DNA of 64,000 nt, taken from Candidatus Defluviilinea gracilis. Lineage in GTDB: Bacteria > Chloroflexota > Anaerolineae > Anaerolineales > Villigracilaceae. The stretch is taken from NCBI GenBank assembly GCA_016716235.1, contig JADJWS010000007.1:124001-188000 (forward strand), read 5' to 3'. Of this stretch, positions 26,404 through 33,033 are shown in pieces (position 1 is the stretch's first letter; each line of letters opens with the position of its first letter). The position numbers were made by a program, and so were the translations under genes. The notes beneath the pieces were generated by a model. The model had not been told where the DNA came from. It saw nothing but the letters and a program-made list of their open reading frames with translations, and ran no database searches.

Positions 26404-27441
26404 TTAAATCGGATGCAACCCCATAAACTCCAACCCCAGAGTCTCATCCCAACCCATCATCAAGTTCAGACACTGCACCGCCGAACCAGACGCGCCCTTC
26501 ATCAAATTATCAATCGCGGACATCGCCACAATATGACCGTTGCTCTCATCTAATTCAAAACCCAGATCGGCGTAATTTGAGCCAGCCAAAATCTTCGGCT
26601 CAGGCACGCGATAAATACCGCGCTGTTCCTTAACCACGCGAATAAACGGATTTTCGTTCGCCACCGCTCTGTAGGCTTTCCACAAATCCTTTGTCGCCGT
26701 ACCAGCCTTCACCGTGGCGTGAGCCGTCGCCAACACGCCGCGCACCAAGTCCACAGCAGTCATCGTCAATGAGATATTTTTCACTCCCATTTCCTGAATC
26801 ACTTCCGCCGTGTGACGATGCCCGAACGCCGAGAACGTGCGAATCACATTGGCGCGTTCCGCGTGAAGCGAACCAGAATTGCCCTCCGCGCCGCCTTCGG
26901 ATGAACCGACTTTGATTTCAATAAAAATTGGAGAGGACAAATCCAGCAAATCCGCTTTGATTAAAGGAAGCAATGCGAGATTGCTCGCGGTGGCGTTACA
27001 GCCCACGCCGCTGATGTAATTTGCGTTCGCCATCTTCGCGCGATGCAGTTCGGGCAAGCCGTACACAAACTTGCCCAACCATTCGGGCGCGGCATGTTTT
27101 TCGCCGTACCATTGCTCGTAAAATTTTTCATCGCGCAAACGGAAATCTGCCGAGAGATCAATGATCTTCGTCCCAAGTTTTGCATACGCTTCGATATTTT
27201 TCTGCGCCTGACCATGCGGTTGCGCCAAAAACAAAACGTCAACAGATTCCAACTGCGCTGGATCGCTGAATTTCAATTGCGTCCGCTTCCTCAAATTGGG
27301 ATGCGTCTGATACACATACTCGCCCACCCGCGAACGCGATGTGACTTGTTTAATTTCAACGTTCGGATGACCCAGCAGCAATCTTAATAACTCGCCGCCG
27401 CCATACCCCGAACCGCCAAGTATCGAAACTGTAACCATCAA
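26404..27441 (-). CDS. lysY: LysY: LysW-aminoadipyl/glutamyl phosphate reductase
   Basis: A 345-residue NADPH-dependent reductase of the ArgC family that makes the LysW-bound semialdehyde. The Rossmann motif ILGGSGYGGGELLRLL is at about 7-22, and the catalytic Cys is in SGVGCNATASN at about 144-154. The conserved ArgC/LysY pattern SSEGGAEGNSGSLHAERANV is near 197-216. The start could be either of two adjacent ATG codons. It lies between argF and lysZ. Confidence 0.92.
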   Translation of the reverse strand: MMVTVSILGGSGYGGGELLRLLLGHPNVEIKQVTSRSRVGEYVYQTHPNLRKRTQLKFSDPAQLESVDVLFLAQPHGQAQKNIEAYAKLGTKIIDLSADFRLRDEKFYEQWYGEKHAAPEWLGKFVYGLPELHRAKMANANYISGVGCNATASNLALLPLIKADLLDLSSPIFIEIKVGSSEGGAEGNSGSLHAERANVIRTFSAFGHRHTAEVIQEMGVKNISLTMTAVDLVRGVLATAHATVKAGTATKDLWKAYRAVANENPFIRVVKEQRGIYRVPEPKILAGSNYADLGFELDESNGHIVAMSAIDNLMKGASGSAVQCLNLMMGWDETLGLEFMGLHPI

Positions 27442-27505
27442 TAATTTCTCCGTTTATCTGTAAATCCGTTTAGTATCCGCTTATCCGTTAACTATCCGTT
27501 ACTCA
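27442..27505. repeat. Stuttering TCCGTTTATCCG repeat between argF and lysY
   Basis: A 64-bp gap made of tccgtttatctg, aaatccgtttag, tatccgcttatccg and ttactatccg-like words, the same family as in the lysJ-lysK gap. Confidence 0.75.
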
Positions 27506-28477
27506 TCAAGCCACTCCAAACAGCCGCGCCAGAATCGCTTTCTGCGCGTGCAAGCGATTATGCGCCTGCGGAAAAATTACGGACTGCAAACCGTCCGCGA
27601 CATCATCGGTCAATTCGTGATTGCGATGCGCGGGCAAACAGTGCATGACAATTGCGTCTTGCTTCGCTTCATTCACCAACTGACGATTGACTTGAAAGGA
27701 CGAAAAGATTTTTTCGCGCTGAATGGTTTCTTCTTCCTGACCCATGCTCGTCCATGTGTCAGTATAAATCACATTCGCATCTTTGACAGCCTCATGCGGA
27801 TTATTGTAAAACGAAATGTCCGCGCCGCTCTCAAACGCGATTTGTTTGGCGACGTCAATTGCGTCCATTGAAATTTCATACCCAATCGGATTTGCAATTG
27901 AAAAATGCCAGCCAAGTTTCGCGCAGACGTGCATCAACGAAACCGCGACGTTATTTCCATCGCCAACATATGCGACGTTCAAGCCTTTGGCTTTACCGAA
28001 TTTTTCCTGAATGGTCAACGCATCCGCCAACGCCTGGCATGGATGGTTGTAATCGCTCAAGCCGTTGATGACGGGAACGCTCGCCCAACGCGCCAACTCG
28101 ACCAGATGCTCATGCGAAAAGACTCGCGCCATGATGCCCTGCACATAACCCGATAACACCCGCGCCACATCCGCAATTGATTCGCGCTGACCGAGTCCGA
28201 TCTCCGCGGGCGAAAGATACAGGGCGTGACCGCCCAAATGTTGCATCGCCATCTCGAATGAAACGCGCGTCCGCAAACTGGGTTTTTGAAACACCATCGC
28301 CAACGCTTTGCCTTTCAATAAAGGCGCATTGCCTCCGTTGAAATATTCCTTCTTCAAAGCCGCTGCCAGGTCTAATAAATCCTGCAACTCCTCCGCAGAA
28401 GAATCGGCGATATGCAAAAAATCCTTCTTCATCATCAACTTTGGGCTTACCGTCATCTGCATCTCTTGAACATCCAT
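27506..28477 (-). CDS. argF: Ornithine carbamoyltransferase
   Basis: A 323-residue enzyme that joins ornithine and carbamoyl phosphate into citrulline. ATG 28477 is chosen because AGGAG precedes it by 6 nt. The carbamoyl-phosphate loop KPSLRTRVSFE, the SDYNHPCQALAD segment and the OTC signature HCLPAHRNHE (catalytic Cys) are all present. Its presence among lysY/lysZ/lysJ/lysK is what points to carrier-bound ornithine synthesis. Confidence 0.95.
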   Translation of the reverse strand: MDVQEMQMTVSPKLMMKKDFLHIADSSAEELQDLLDLAAALKKEYFNGGNAPLLKGKALAMVFQKPSLRTRVSFEMAMQHLGGHALYLSPAEIGLGQRESIADVARVLSGYVQGIMARVFSHEHLVELARWASVPVINGLSDYNHPCQALADALTIQEKFGKAKGLNVAYVGDGNNVAVSLMHVCAKLGWHFSIANPIGYEISMDAIDVAKQIAFESGADISFYNNPHEAVKDANVIYTDTWTSMGQEEETIQREKIFSSFQVNRQLVNEAKQDAIVMHCLPAHRNHELTDDVADGLQSVIFPQAHNRLHAQKAILARLFGVA

Positions 28478-28509
28478 AATTGCTCCTAAACATAAACACG
28501 AAGCCAACC

Positions 28510-28577
28510 GTAGGTCAGGCTTTTAGCCTGACATCTTCTCTATTTCGATGAATGGCGGGTTAAAAACCCGCCCTACA
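28510..28577. repeat. Two-hairpin 68-bp element, copy A
   Basis: GTAGGTCAGGCTTTTAGCCTGAC, a 20-nt spacer, and ATGGCGGGTTAAAAACCCGCC-like hairpin ending CCTAC. The copy at 40871-40937 is the same element in the opposite orientation. Confidence 0.85.
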
Positions 28578-28589
28578 AACTCTTTTACA

Positions 28590-28700
28590 GAATAGCGGAT
28601 TAAAACGGAGGGAACAAGGTCTATTGCCAACATCCGTTTATCCGCTTTAGAGTCCGTTGACCAAGTCCGTTCTTGTCCGTGAATCCGTTATAAAGTCCGT
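28590..28700. repeat. Stuttering TCCGTTTATCCG repeat reaching into argX
   Basis: Repeated words (atccgtttatccgctt, gagtccgttgac, aagtccgttc, gaatccgtt) run from the argF leader region into the last codons of argX. They code for its C-terminal CDKRTL and stop. Confidence 0.75.
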
Positions 28701-29566
28701 TTATCACAATCCGTTACCACCTTCACCGTGTACTCCACAATCTCGCCCGCGATATCAATGCCGCTCACGGGTTGCATCGTATGGAACTCCATCGTGTGAT
28801 TGATCTCATTCACCACGAGTCCCTTTTCGGGGTGTTCGACCAAATCCACAGCTAGCACGCCGCCGCCCACAGATTTCGCCGCGCGCAAGCATAACTCTTC
28901 GATCTCAGGCGTGATGGGACACAACTCGCCTTCGCCGCCACGCGCCGTGTTCGTGATCCAATGCTCCGACTTGCGATACATCGCCGTCAACACTTTATCG
29001 CCGATCACAATCGCGCGGATGTCGCGCCCAGGCTTGGCGATATATTCCTGAATATAAAAAACGGAATGTTGCACCGACCCCAGCGTGGATTTATGTTCCA
29101 GCACCGCCTCCGCCGCGTCGCGGTCATTGACCTTCGCCAGCAACCGCCCCCACGACCCGACCACAGGTTTCAACACCACAGGATAACCAAACGCTTCAAT
29201 CGCTTCCAACGCCGCTTCGGTTGTGAACGCCGTCGCGTTATGCGGTTGCGGAACGCCGTCTCTTGCCAGCGCCGCGCTCGTCATCAACTTGTCGCCGCAA
29301 ATTTCAGCCACCGAAGCCGTGTTCACCGTCGGCACGCCAAATGCGTTCAACAAACGCAGGGCATACAATCCGCTGTTGTAACTGATGCTTCGTTCCAGTA
29401 CCGCGTCATATTGCCGCCACGGCTTCGCGTCGTCCAAATCGAAATGGATCGCGCGATCATCCAGGCGGTCATAATCAATGCCGCGTTTTTCCAATGCGCC
29501 GAAGATCCACTTCTCTTCCACGCGCACCCGCGAATATAAAACGCCAACTTTCAATCGTCTCTGCAT
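28688..29566 (-). CDS. argX: ArgX-like LysW ligase (probable glutamate-LysW ligase)
   Basis: A 292-residue RimK-type ATP-grasp ligase that joins an amino acid to the C-terminal Glu of LysW. Motifs are VLERSISYNSGLYALRLLNA, FGYPVVLKPVVGSWGRLLAK, FYIQEYIAKPGRDIRA and EINHTMEF. It is a paralogue of the gene at 42620-43507 but differs after that last motif (HTMQPVSGIDIAG here, RNSISTTGVNIPQ there). It lies in the argG-argH-lysW-argF operon behind an arginine leader, so glutamate is the likely substrate, as for ArgX of Sulfolobus. Substrate is inferred from context; both copies keep the NTARGG loop. GAGG lies 5 nt before the start. Confidence 0.8.
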   Translation of the reverse strand: MQRRLKVGVLYSRVRVEEKWIFGALEKRGIDYDRLDDRAIHFDLDDAKPWRQYDAVLERSISYNSGLYALRLLNAFGVPTVNTASVAEICGDKLMTSAALARDGVPQPHNATAFTTEAALEAIEAFGYPVVLKPVVGSWGRLLAKVNDRDAAEAVLEHKSTLGSVQHSVFYIQEYIAKPGRDIRAIVIGDKVLTAMYRKSEHWITNTARGGEGELCPITPEIEELCLRAAKSVGGGVLAVDLVEHPEKGLVVNEINHTMEFHTMQPVSGIDIAGEIVEYTVKVVTDCDKRTL

Positions 29567-29572
29567 AAGACC

Positions 29573-29642
29573 TCAATGCTGAATAAAGAATGCAGAATGC
29601 GGAATAAAAAATTCTTCATTCCTCATTCTGCATTCCACATTT
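29573..29642. repeat. Stuttering GAATAAAGAATGCAGAATG repeat
   Basis: The 70-bp gap between lysW and argX is built from aatgctgaataaag, aatgcagaatgcggaataaaa and inverted words (attcttcattcctcattctgcattcc). The same words recur in argH, carB and before the homoaconitase gene. Confidence 0.8.
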
Positions 29643-29813
29643 TTATTCTCCCCAATCTTCCTGTTCCATGGGCGCCAGTTGCACCGCCGCAGGCTCCAAC
29701 GCGGTCACTTCCAAATCCACGCCGCAATCTGAACAGACCAAAATTTCGCCGACTTCCGTTCCAGCGGCTAACTCCACCTGGGCTTCACATTCGGGGCAAA
29801 CAATTGTAGACAT
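29643..29813 (-). CDS. lysW: LysW amino-group carrier protein
   Basis: A 56-residue acidic carrier that holds aminoadipate or glutamate by an isopeptide-like bond to its C-terminal Glu, protecting the amino group through synthesis. It has two CxxC knuckles (CPEC at 6-9, CSDC at 27-30) that should bind one zinc, and it ends in EDWGE, the hallmark of the family. AAGGAG stands about 9 nt before the ATG at 29813. The calculated charge is strongly negative, as needed to dock on LysX/Z/Y/J/K. It is the only carrier gene in the window and so must serve both pathways. Confidence 0.96.
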   Translation of the reverse strand: MSTIVCPECEAQVELAAGTEVGEILVCSDCGVDLEVTALEPAAVQLAPMEQEDWGE

Positions 29814-29881
29814 GATTTTTTTCTCCTTGTTTTCAAACGATGATTTTAAAATGCAGATTCAAAAATTTTCTGCACTATTTA

Positions 29882-29935
29882 CTATTCCGCATTTTGCATT
29901 TTGCATTCTGCAATCTGCATTTTGACTGACTTGAG
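29882..29935. repeat. TGCATTCTGCA stutter forming the end of argH
   Basis: Words cgcattttgcattttgcattctgcaatctgcattttg cover the stop and the final codons of argH. It belongs to the GAATGCAGAAT family. Confidence 0.75.
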
Positions 29936-31330
29936 ACTCGTGCCGCCAATCGCATTTCTTTTTTCGATGGATTTCAGCAGGTCAAAGGCTTGATACACAT
30001 CCGCCTCAAACTCTGGACGTATAGCCTGATACGCTTCGAGCGGCATTTTCTCCATCCGCACATTCCCCTCCCCCGCCACGCGGACGACTCTCCCCGCCGC
30101 CTCATGCGCCTTGCGAAACGGAACGCCTTTGTTCACCAGATAATCCGCCAAATCCGTCGCCAGCATGGATGAGTCAATCGCGTCTCGCATCCGTTCAGGT
30201 TTCACTGTGATCGTTCGCAGGGCTTCGGCGATCACAGGCAACATCACCAACAACGTATCGGTCGCCTGAAAGACGGGCGCTTTATCTTCCTGCAAATCTT
30301 TATCGTAAGTCGAAGGCAAACCTTTGAGTGTGGCGAGCAAGCCAGTGAGTAAACCCAATAACGTGCCTGCTTTGCCTCTGGTCAACTCAAACACATCAGG
30401 ATTCTTTTTCTGCGGCATCAAACTCGATCCCGTTGAAAACGCATCGGCTAACTCGAAGAAGCCAAACTCCGCGCTGGTGAATAACACAATTTGCTCCGCG
30501 AGTTTGCTTTGGTGAACGCCAATCATCGTCGCGCAGAAAAGATATTCCGCCGCGAAATCCCTGTCAGAGACGGCATCCATGCTATTTTGAGAAACTTCCG
30601 CAAAGCCCAGCGTTTTTGCCAACGCGCTTCGATCAACCTCAAACGGCACGCCCGCCAACGCGCCGCTCCCCAACGGCAGAACGGAGACTCGCTTCGTCAA
30701 GTCGTTCAATCGTTCCATATCTCTTTGCAAAGGATGAACATGACTCAGCCACCAATGCGCCAACAGAATCGGTTGCGCTCTCTGCAAGTGAGTGTAGCCA
30801 GGCATGAGAATTGCACCCTCACCCTCACCCTTACCCTCTCCCGTTGGAGAGGGGACTCCCTTCTCCCTTTGGGAGAAGGGTTGGGGATGAGGGAGCGCCG
30901 CTTCGGCGTTCTCCACTAAAACAGTTTGCAAATCTTTCAAAGCGGCTTGCAATTCAGGGATGGCGCTCAACATCCACAAACGGAAATCGGTCGCCACTTG
31001 ATCGTTGCGGCTTCTGCCTGTGTGCAGTTTGCCCGCCGCATCGCCAATCAACTCGGTCAGCCTGCGCTCAACGGCGGTGTGGATGTCTTCGTCGGAGGCG
31101 GCGAAGGTAAACTGTCCCTGAGAAAATTCTTTTCGGACGGTATCCAGCCCAAGGGCGATGGAAGCGTGCTCTTTATCCGCAAGAATGCCCGCTTGATGAA
31201 TCGCCTGCGCCCACGCCAGACTCCCATCAATATCGTGAAGCGCGAGACGCTGATCCACCGCAAGCGATGAATTCAAATCCCAGGCTTGTTGATTTAATTT
31301 GGTTGAAAAACGTCCGCCCCAGAGAGTCAT
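29882..31330 (-). CDS. argH: Argininosuccinate lyase
   Basis: A 482-residue fumarase-superfamily enzyme that splits argininosuccinate into arginine and fumarate. HTGRSRNDQVATD is at about 103-115, and the signature GSSLMPQKKNPD is in the second half. Residues about 146-173, just before ILMPGYTHLQRAQP, are coded by a double palindromic repeat (30808-30895) and are foreign to the family. The last ten or so codons (MQIAECKMQNAE) are a stuttering repeat. The enzyme is probably still active, since both insertions fall at a loop or the end. AAGGAG precedes ATG 31330. Confidence 0.94.
   Translation of the reverse strand: MTLWGGRFSTKLNQQAWDLNSSLAVDQRLALHDIDGSLAWAQAIHQAGILADKEHASIALGLDTVRKEFSQGQFTFAASDEDIHTAVERRLTELIGDAAGKLHTGRSRNDQVATDFRLWMLSAIPELQAALKDLQTVLVENAEAALPHPQPFSQREKGVPSPTGEGKGEGEGAILMPGYTHLQRAQPILLAHWWLSHVHPLQRDMERLNDLTKRVSVLPLGSGALAGVPFEVDRSALAKTLGFAEVSQNSMDAVSDRDFAAEYLFCATMIGVHQSKLAEQIVLFTSAEFGFFELADAFSTGSSLMPQKKNPDVFELTRGKAGTLLGLLTGLLATLKGLPSTYDKDLQEDKAPVFQATDTLLVMLPVIAEALRTITVKPERMRDAIDSSMLATDLADYLVNKGVPFRKAHEAAGRVVRVAGEGNVRMEKMPLEAYQAIRPEFEADVYQAFDLLKSIEKRNAIGGTSLKSVKMQIAECKMQNAE
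30808..30895. repeat. Double palindromic repeat inserted in argH
   Basis: CCCTCTCCcgttGGAGAGGG and CCCTTCTCCctttGGGAGAAGGG follow runs of accctc, then gttggggatgaggg. In frame within argH, it adds about 28 residues. Its second half nearly equals the lysK insertion. Confidence 0.88.
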
Positions 31331-31344
31331 AGTTTGCTCCTTAT

Positions 31345-31444
31345 GTCATGTCATTGCGAGGGCGTTCTTGTTCTATGCCCGAAGCAATCTCCTCATCGTT
31401 GGAGATTGCTTCGTCGGGAAGAGCGCCCTCCTCGCAACGACATC
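31345..31444. repeat. GTCATTGCGAGG...GCAATCTCC palindromic repeat, copy 1
   Basis: About 100 bp between argH and argG. Ends gtcattgcgagg and cctcgcaacgaca are inverted copies; the centre gaagcaatctcc/ggagattgcttc forms a second stem. A related copy stands at 48362-48498. Confidence 0.8.
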
Positions 31445-31447
31445 AAA

Positions 31448-32719
31448 TCAATCCCTTTTAAACTTCGAATAATCAGGCTTGGGCATATCGAGACCTGAAA
31501 CGGGCAAGCCGTTCAAGCCGCGCACTTTCAGGCTGAGTCCGTACAAGCGAATGAATCCTTCGGCGTGGCTTTGATCGTAGACGTCTTCCTGACCGAAGGT
31601 TGCGAAATCTTCGCGATACAAACTGAACGGAGATTTTTTGCCAGCCGTGATGATGTTGCCTTTATATAATTTAAGTTTGACTATGCCAGTGACGGGACCT
31701 TGCGTGGCATTGACGAACGCGTCCAGCGCTTCGCGCAACGGCGTGAACCATAAACCGTTGTAAGTGAGTTCGGTATATTTCACCGCCGCCATTTCTTTGA
31801 AGTGCATTGTCTCGCGGTCTAACACCAGCGATTCGAGTTCGCGATGCGCATACAACAGAATCGTGCCGCCTGGAGTTTCATACACGCCGTGCGATTTCAT
31901 GCCGACGAGTCGATTCTCCACCAAGTCCACGCGCCCGATGCCGTGCGCGCCGCCGATGGCGTTTAACTTTTCCACAATTTTTGCGGGCGAAAGTTTTTCG
32001 CCATTTACCGCAATTGGATTGCCGCTTTCAAATTCGATCTCCACATATTGCGCTTCATCGGGCGCGCTCTCTGGCGAAGCGGACATTTGATACATGGCTT
32101 CTTCGGGTTCGTTCCACGGGTCTTCGAGCAAGCCGCCTTCGTGCGAAAGATGCCACAGGTTTGAATCGCGCGAGTAAATGGATTTGATCGTCGCCGTCAC
32201 TGGCACGTTATGTTTCGCGGCGTATTTCAACGCATCTTCCCGCGAGCGGATATCCCATTCGCGCCACGGAGCGATGATCTTCAAACGCGGATCGAGCGCC
32301 ATCACGGTCAATTCAAAACGCACCTGATCGTTCCCCTTGCCTGTCGCACCGTGCGCCACCGCGTCCGCGCCCACTTGATGAGCGACATCCACTAAATGTT
32401 TTGCAATTAAAGGACGGGCAACCGACGTGCCCAATAAATACTTGTGTTCATACACCGCCCCCATCTTCAACATGGGAAGAAGATATTCCGAAGCGAACTC
32501 TTCCTTCATGTCGTGAATAATGCACTGACTCGCGCCGCTATTGATGGCTTTCTGTTCCAGCCCGCGCATGTCTTCGTCGCCCTGCCCCACATCCGCGCAA
32601 AAGCAGACCACTTCACACCCGTAGTTTTCTTTCAACCACGGCACGATCACAGACGTATCCAGCCCGCCAGAATAGGCGAGGACGACTTTCTTCACTTGCG
32701 GTTTTGATTTCGATTTCAT
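31448..32719 (-). CDS. argG: Argininosuccinate synthase
   Basis: A 423-residue N-type ATP pyrophosphatase joining citrulline and aspartate. The PP-loop AYSGGLDTSV is at about 14-23; GKGNDQVRFE and SGNPIAVNGEKLSP are family marks. ATG 32719 has AAGGAG upstream. It is the first structural gene of the nine-gene arginine operon and is preceded by an Arg-codon leader peptide and terminator, so its transcription should depend on arginyl-tRNA supply. Confidence 0.96.
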   Translation of the reverse strand: MKSKSKPQVKKVVLAYSGGLDTSVIVPWLKENYGCEVVCFCADVGQGDEDMRGLEQKAINSGASQCIIHDMKEEFASEYLLPMLKMGAVYEHKYLLGTSVARPLIAKHLVDVAHQVGADAVAHGATGKGNDQVRFELTVMALDPRLKIIAPWREWDIRSREDALKYAAKHNVPVTATIKSIYSRDSNLWHLSHEGGLLEDPWNEPEEAMYQMSASPESAPDEAQYVEIEFESGNPIAVNGEKLSPAKIVEKLNAIGGAHGIGRVDLVENRLVGMKSHGVYETPGGTILLYAHRELESLVLDRETMHFKEMAAVKYTELTYNGLWFTPLREALDAFVNATQGPVTGIVKLKLYKGNIITAGKKSPFSLYREDFATFGQEDVYDQSHAEGFIRLYGLSLKVRGLNGLPVSGLDMPKPDYSKFKRD

Positions 32720-32744
32720 TTCATGCTCCTTGTGATACGGTAAT

Positions 32745-32760
32745 GCCGACTTAAGTCGGC
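32745..32760. repeat. Perfect 16-nt palindrome GCCGACTTAAGTCGGC
   Basis: It lies between the leader terminator and argG, flanked by gtaat and gctac. The outer words match the palindrome at 63383-63408 (gtagcgccggc...gccggcgctac), so it is likely a member of one family. Confidence 0.6.
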
Positions 32761-32767
32761 GCTACGC

Positions 32768-32806
32768 AAAATAAAAACAGCCCACCTTTTCAAGGTGGGC
32801 TGTTTT
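32768..32806 (-). terminator. Attenuator terminator of the arginine operon
   Basis: A 15-bp perfect stem (32774-32788 with 32792-32806, loop ttc) followed on the minus strand by TTTTTATTTT. It lies 18 nt after the leader stop and before argG. The 5' arm can instead pair with leader segment AAGGTTGGGTT (about 32879-32869), forming an antiterminator. Confidence 0.9.
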
Positions 32807-32824
32807 GGTTGACTTATGCGTGTG

Positions 32825-32935
32825 TCAGCGCGCGCTTGCGCTTACCGCTCCATCATTCAAACAAAAAGAACCCAACCTTATAGTTGAGGTACGCTTCGAA
32901 CGACGGATACGCGGCGCGAACGCTTTGGCTAACAT
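32825..32935 (-). CDS. Arginine leader peptide of the argG operon
   Basis: A 36-residue leader peptide MLAKAFAPRIRRSKRTSTIR... with Arg codons at 9, 11, 12, 15 and 20. The ATG lies only 10 nt after the TAGAAT -10 box, so the message is almost leaderless and no Shine-Dalgarno sequence is possible. The antiterminator begins 20 nt after codon 12. When charged tRNA-Arg is scarce, a ribosome stalled on RIRRSKR should leave the antiterminator free and allow read-through to argG. It shares R9-x-R11-R12-S13-K14 and R20-L21 with the carA leader. Confidence 0.8.
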   Translation of the reverse strand: MLAKAFAPRIRRSKRTSTIRLGSFCLNDGAVSASAR

Positions 32936-32945
32936 ATTGCGCAGA

Positions 32946-32973
32946 ATTCTACCCGCATTGCGAAATGTGTCAA
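32946..32973 (-). promoter_or_regulatory. Promoter of the arginine operon
   Basis: Minus strand: TTGACA (32968-32973), 16 nt, TAGAAT (32946-32951), then 10 nt to the leader ATG. Spacing is identical to the carA and lysine-operon promoters. Confidence 0.88.
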
Positions 32974-33033
32974 TGGTTTTAACGAAATTCGTTTGAAGAG
33001 TTTTGAATTGGGCAATGGCTATGAATGCGATCA

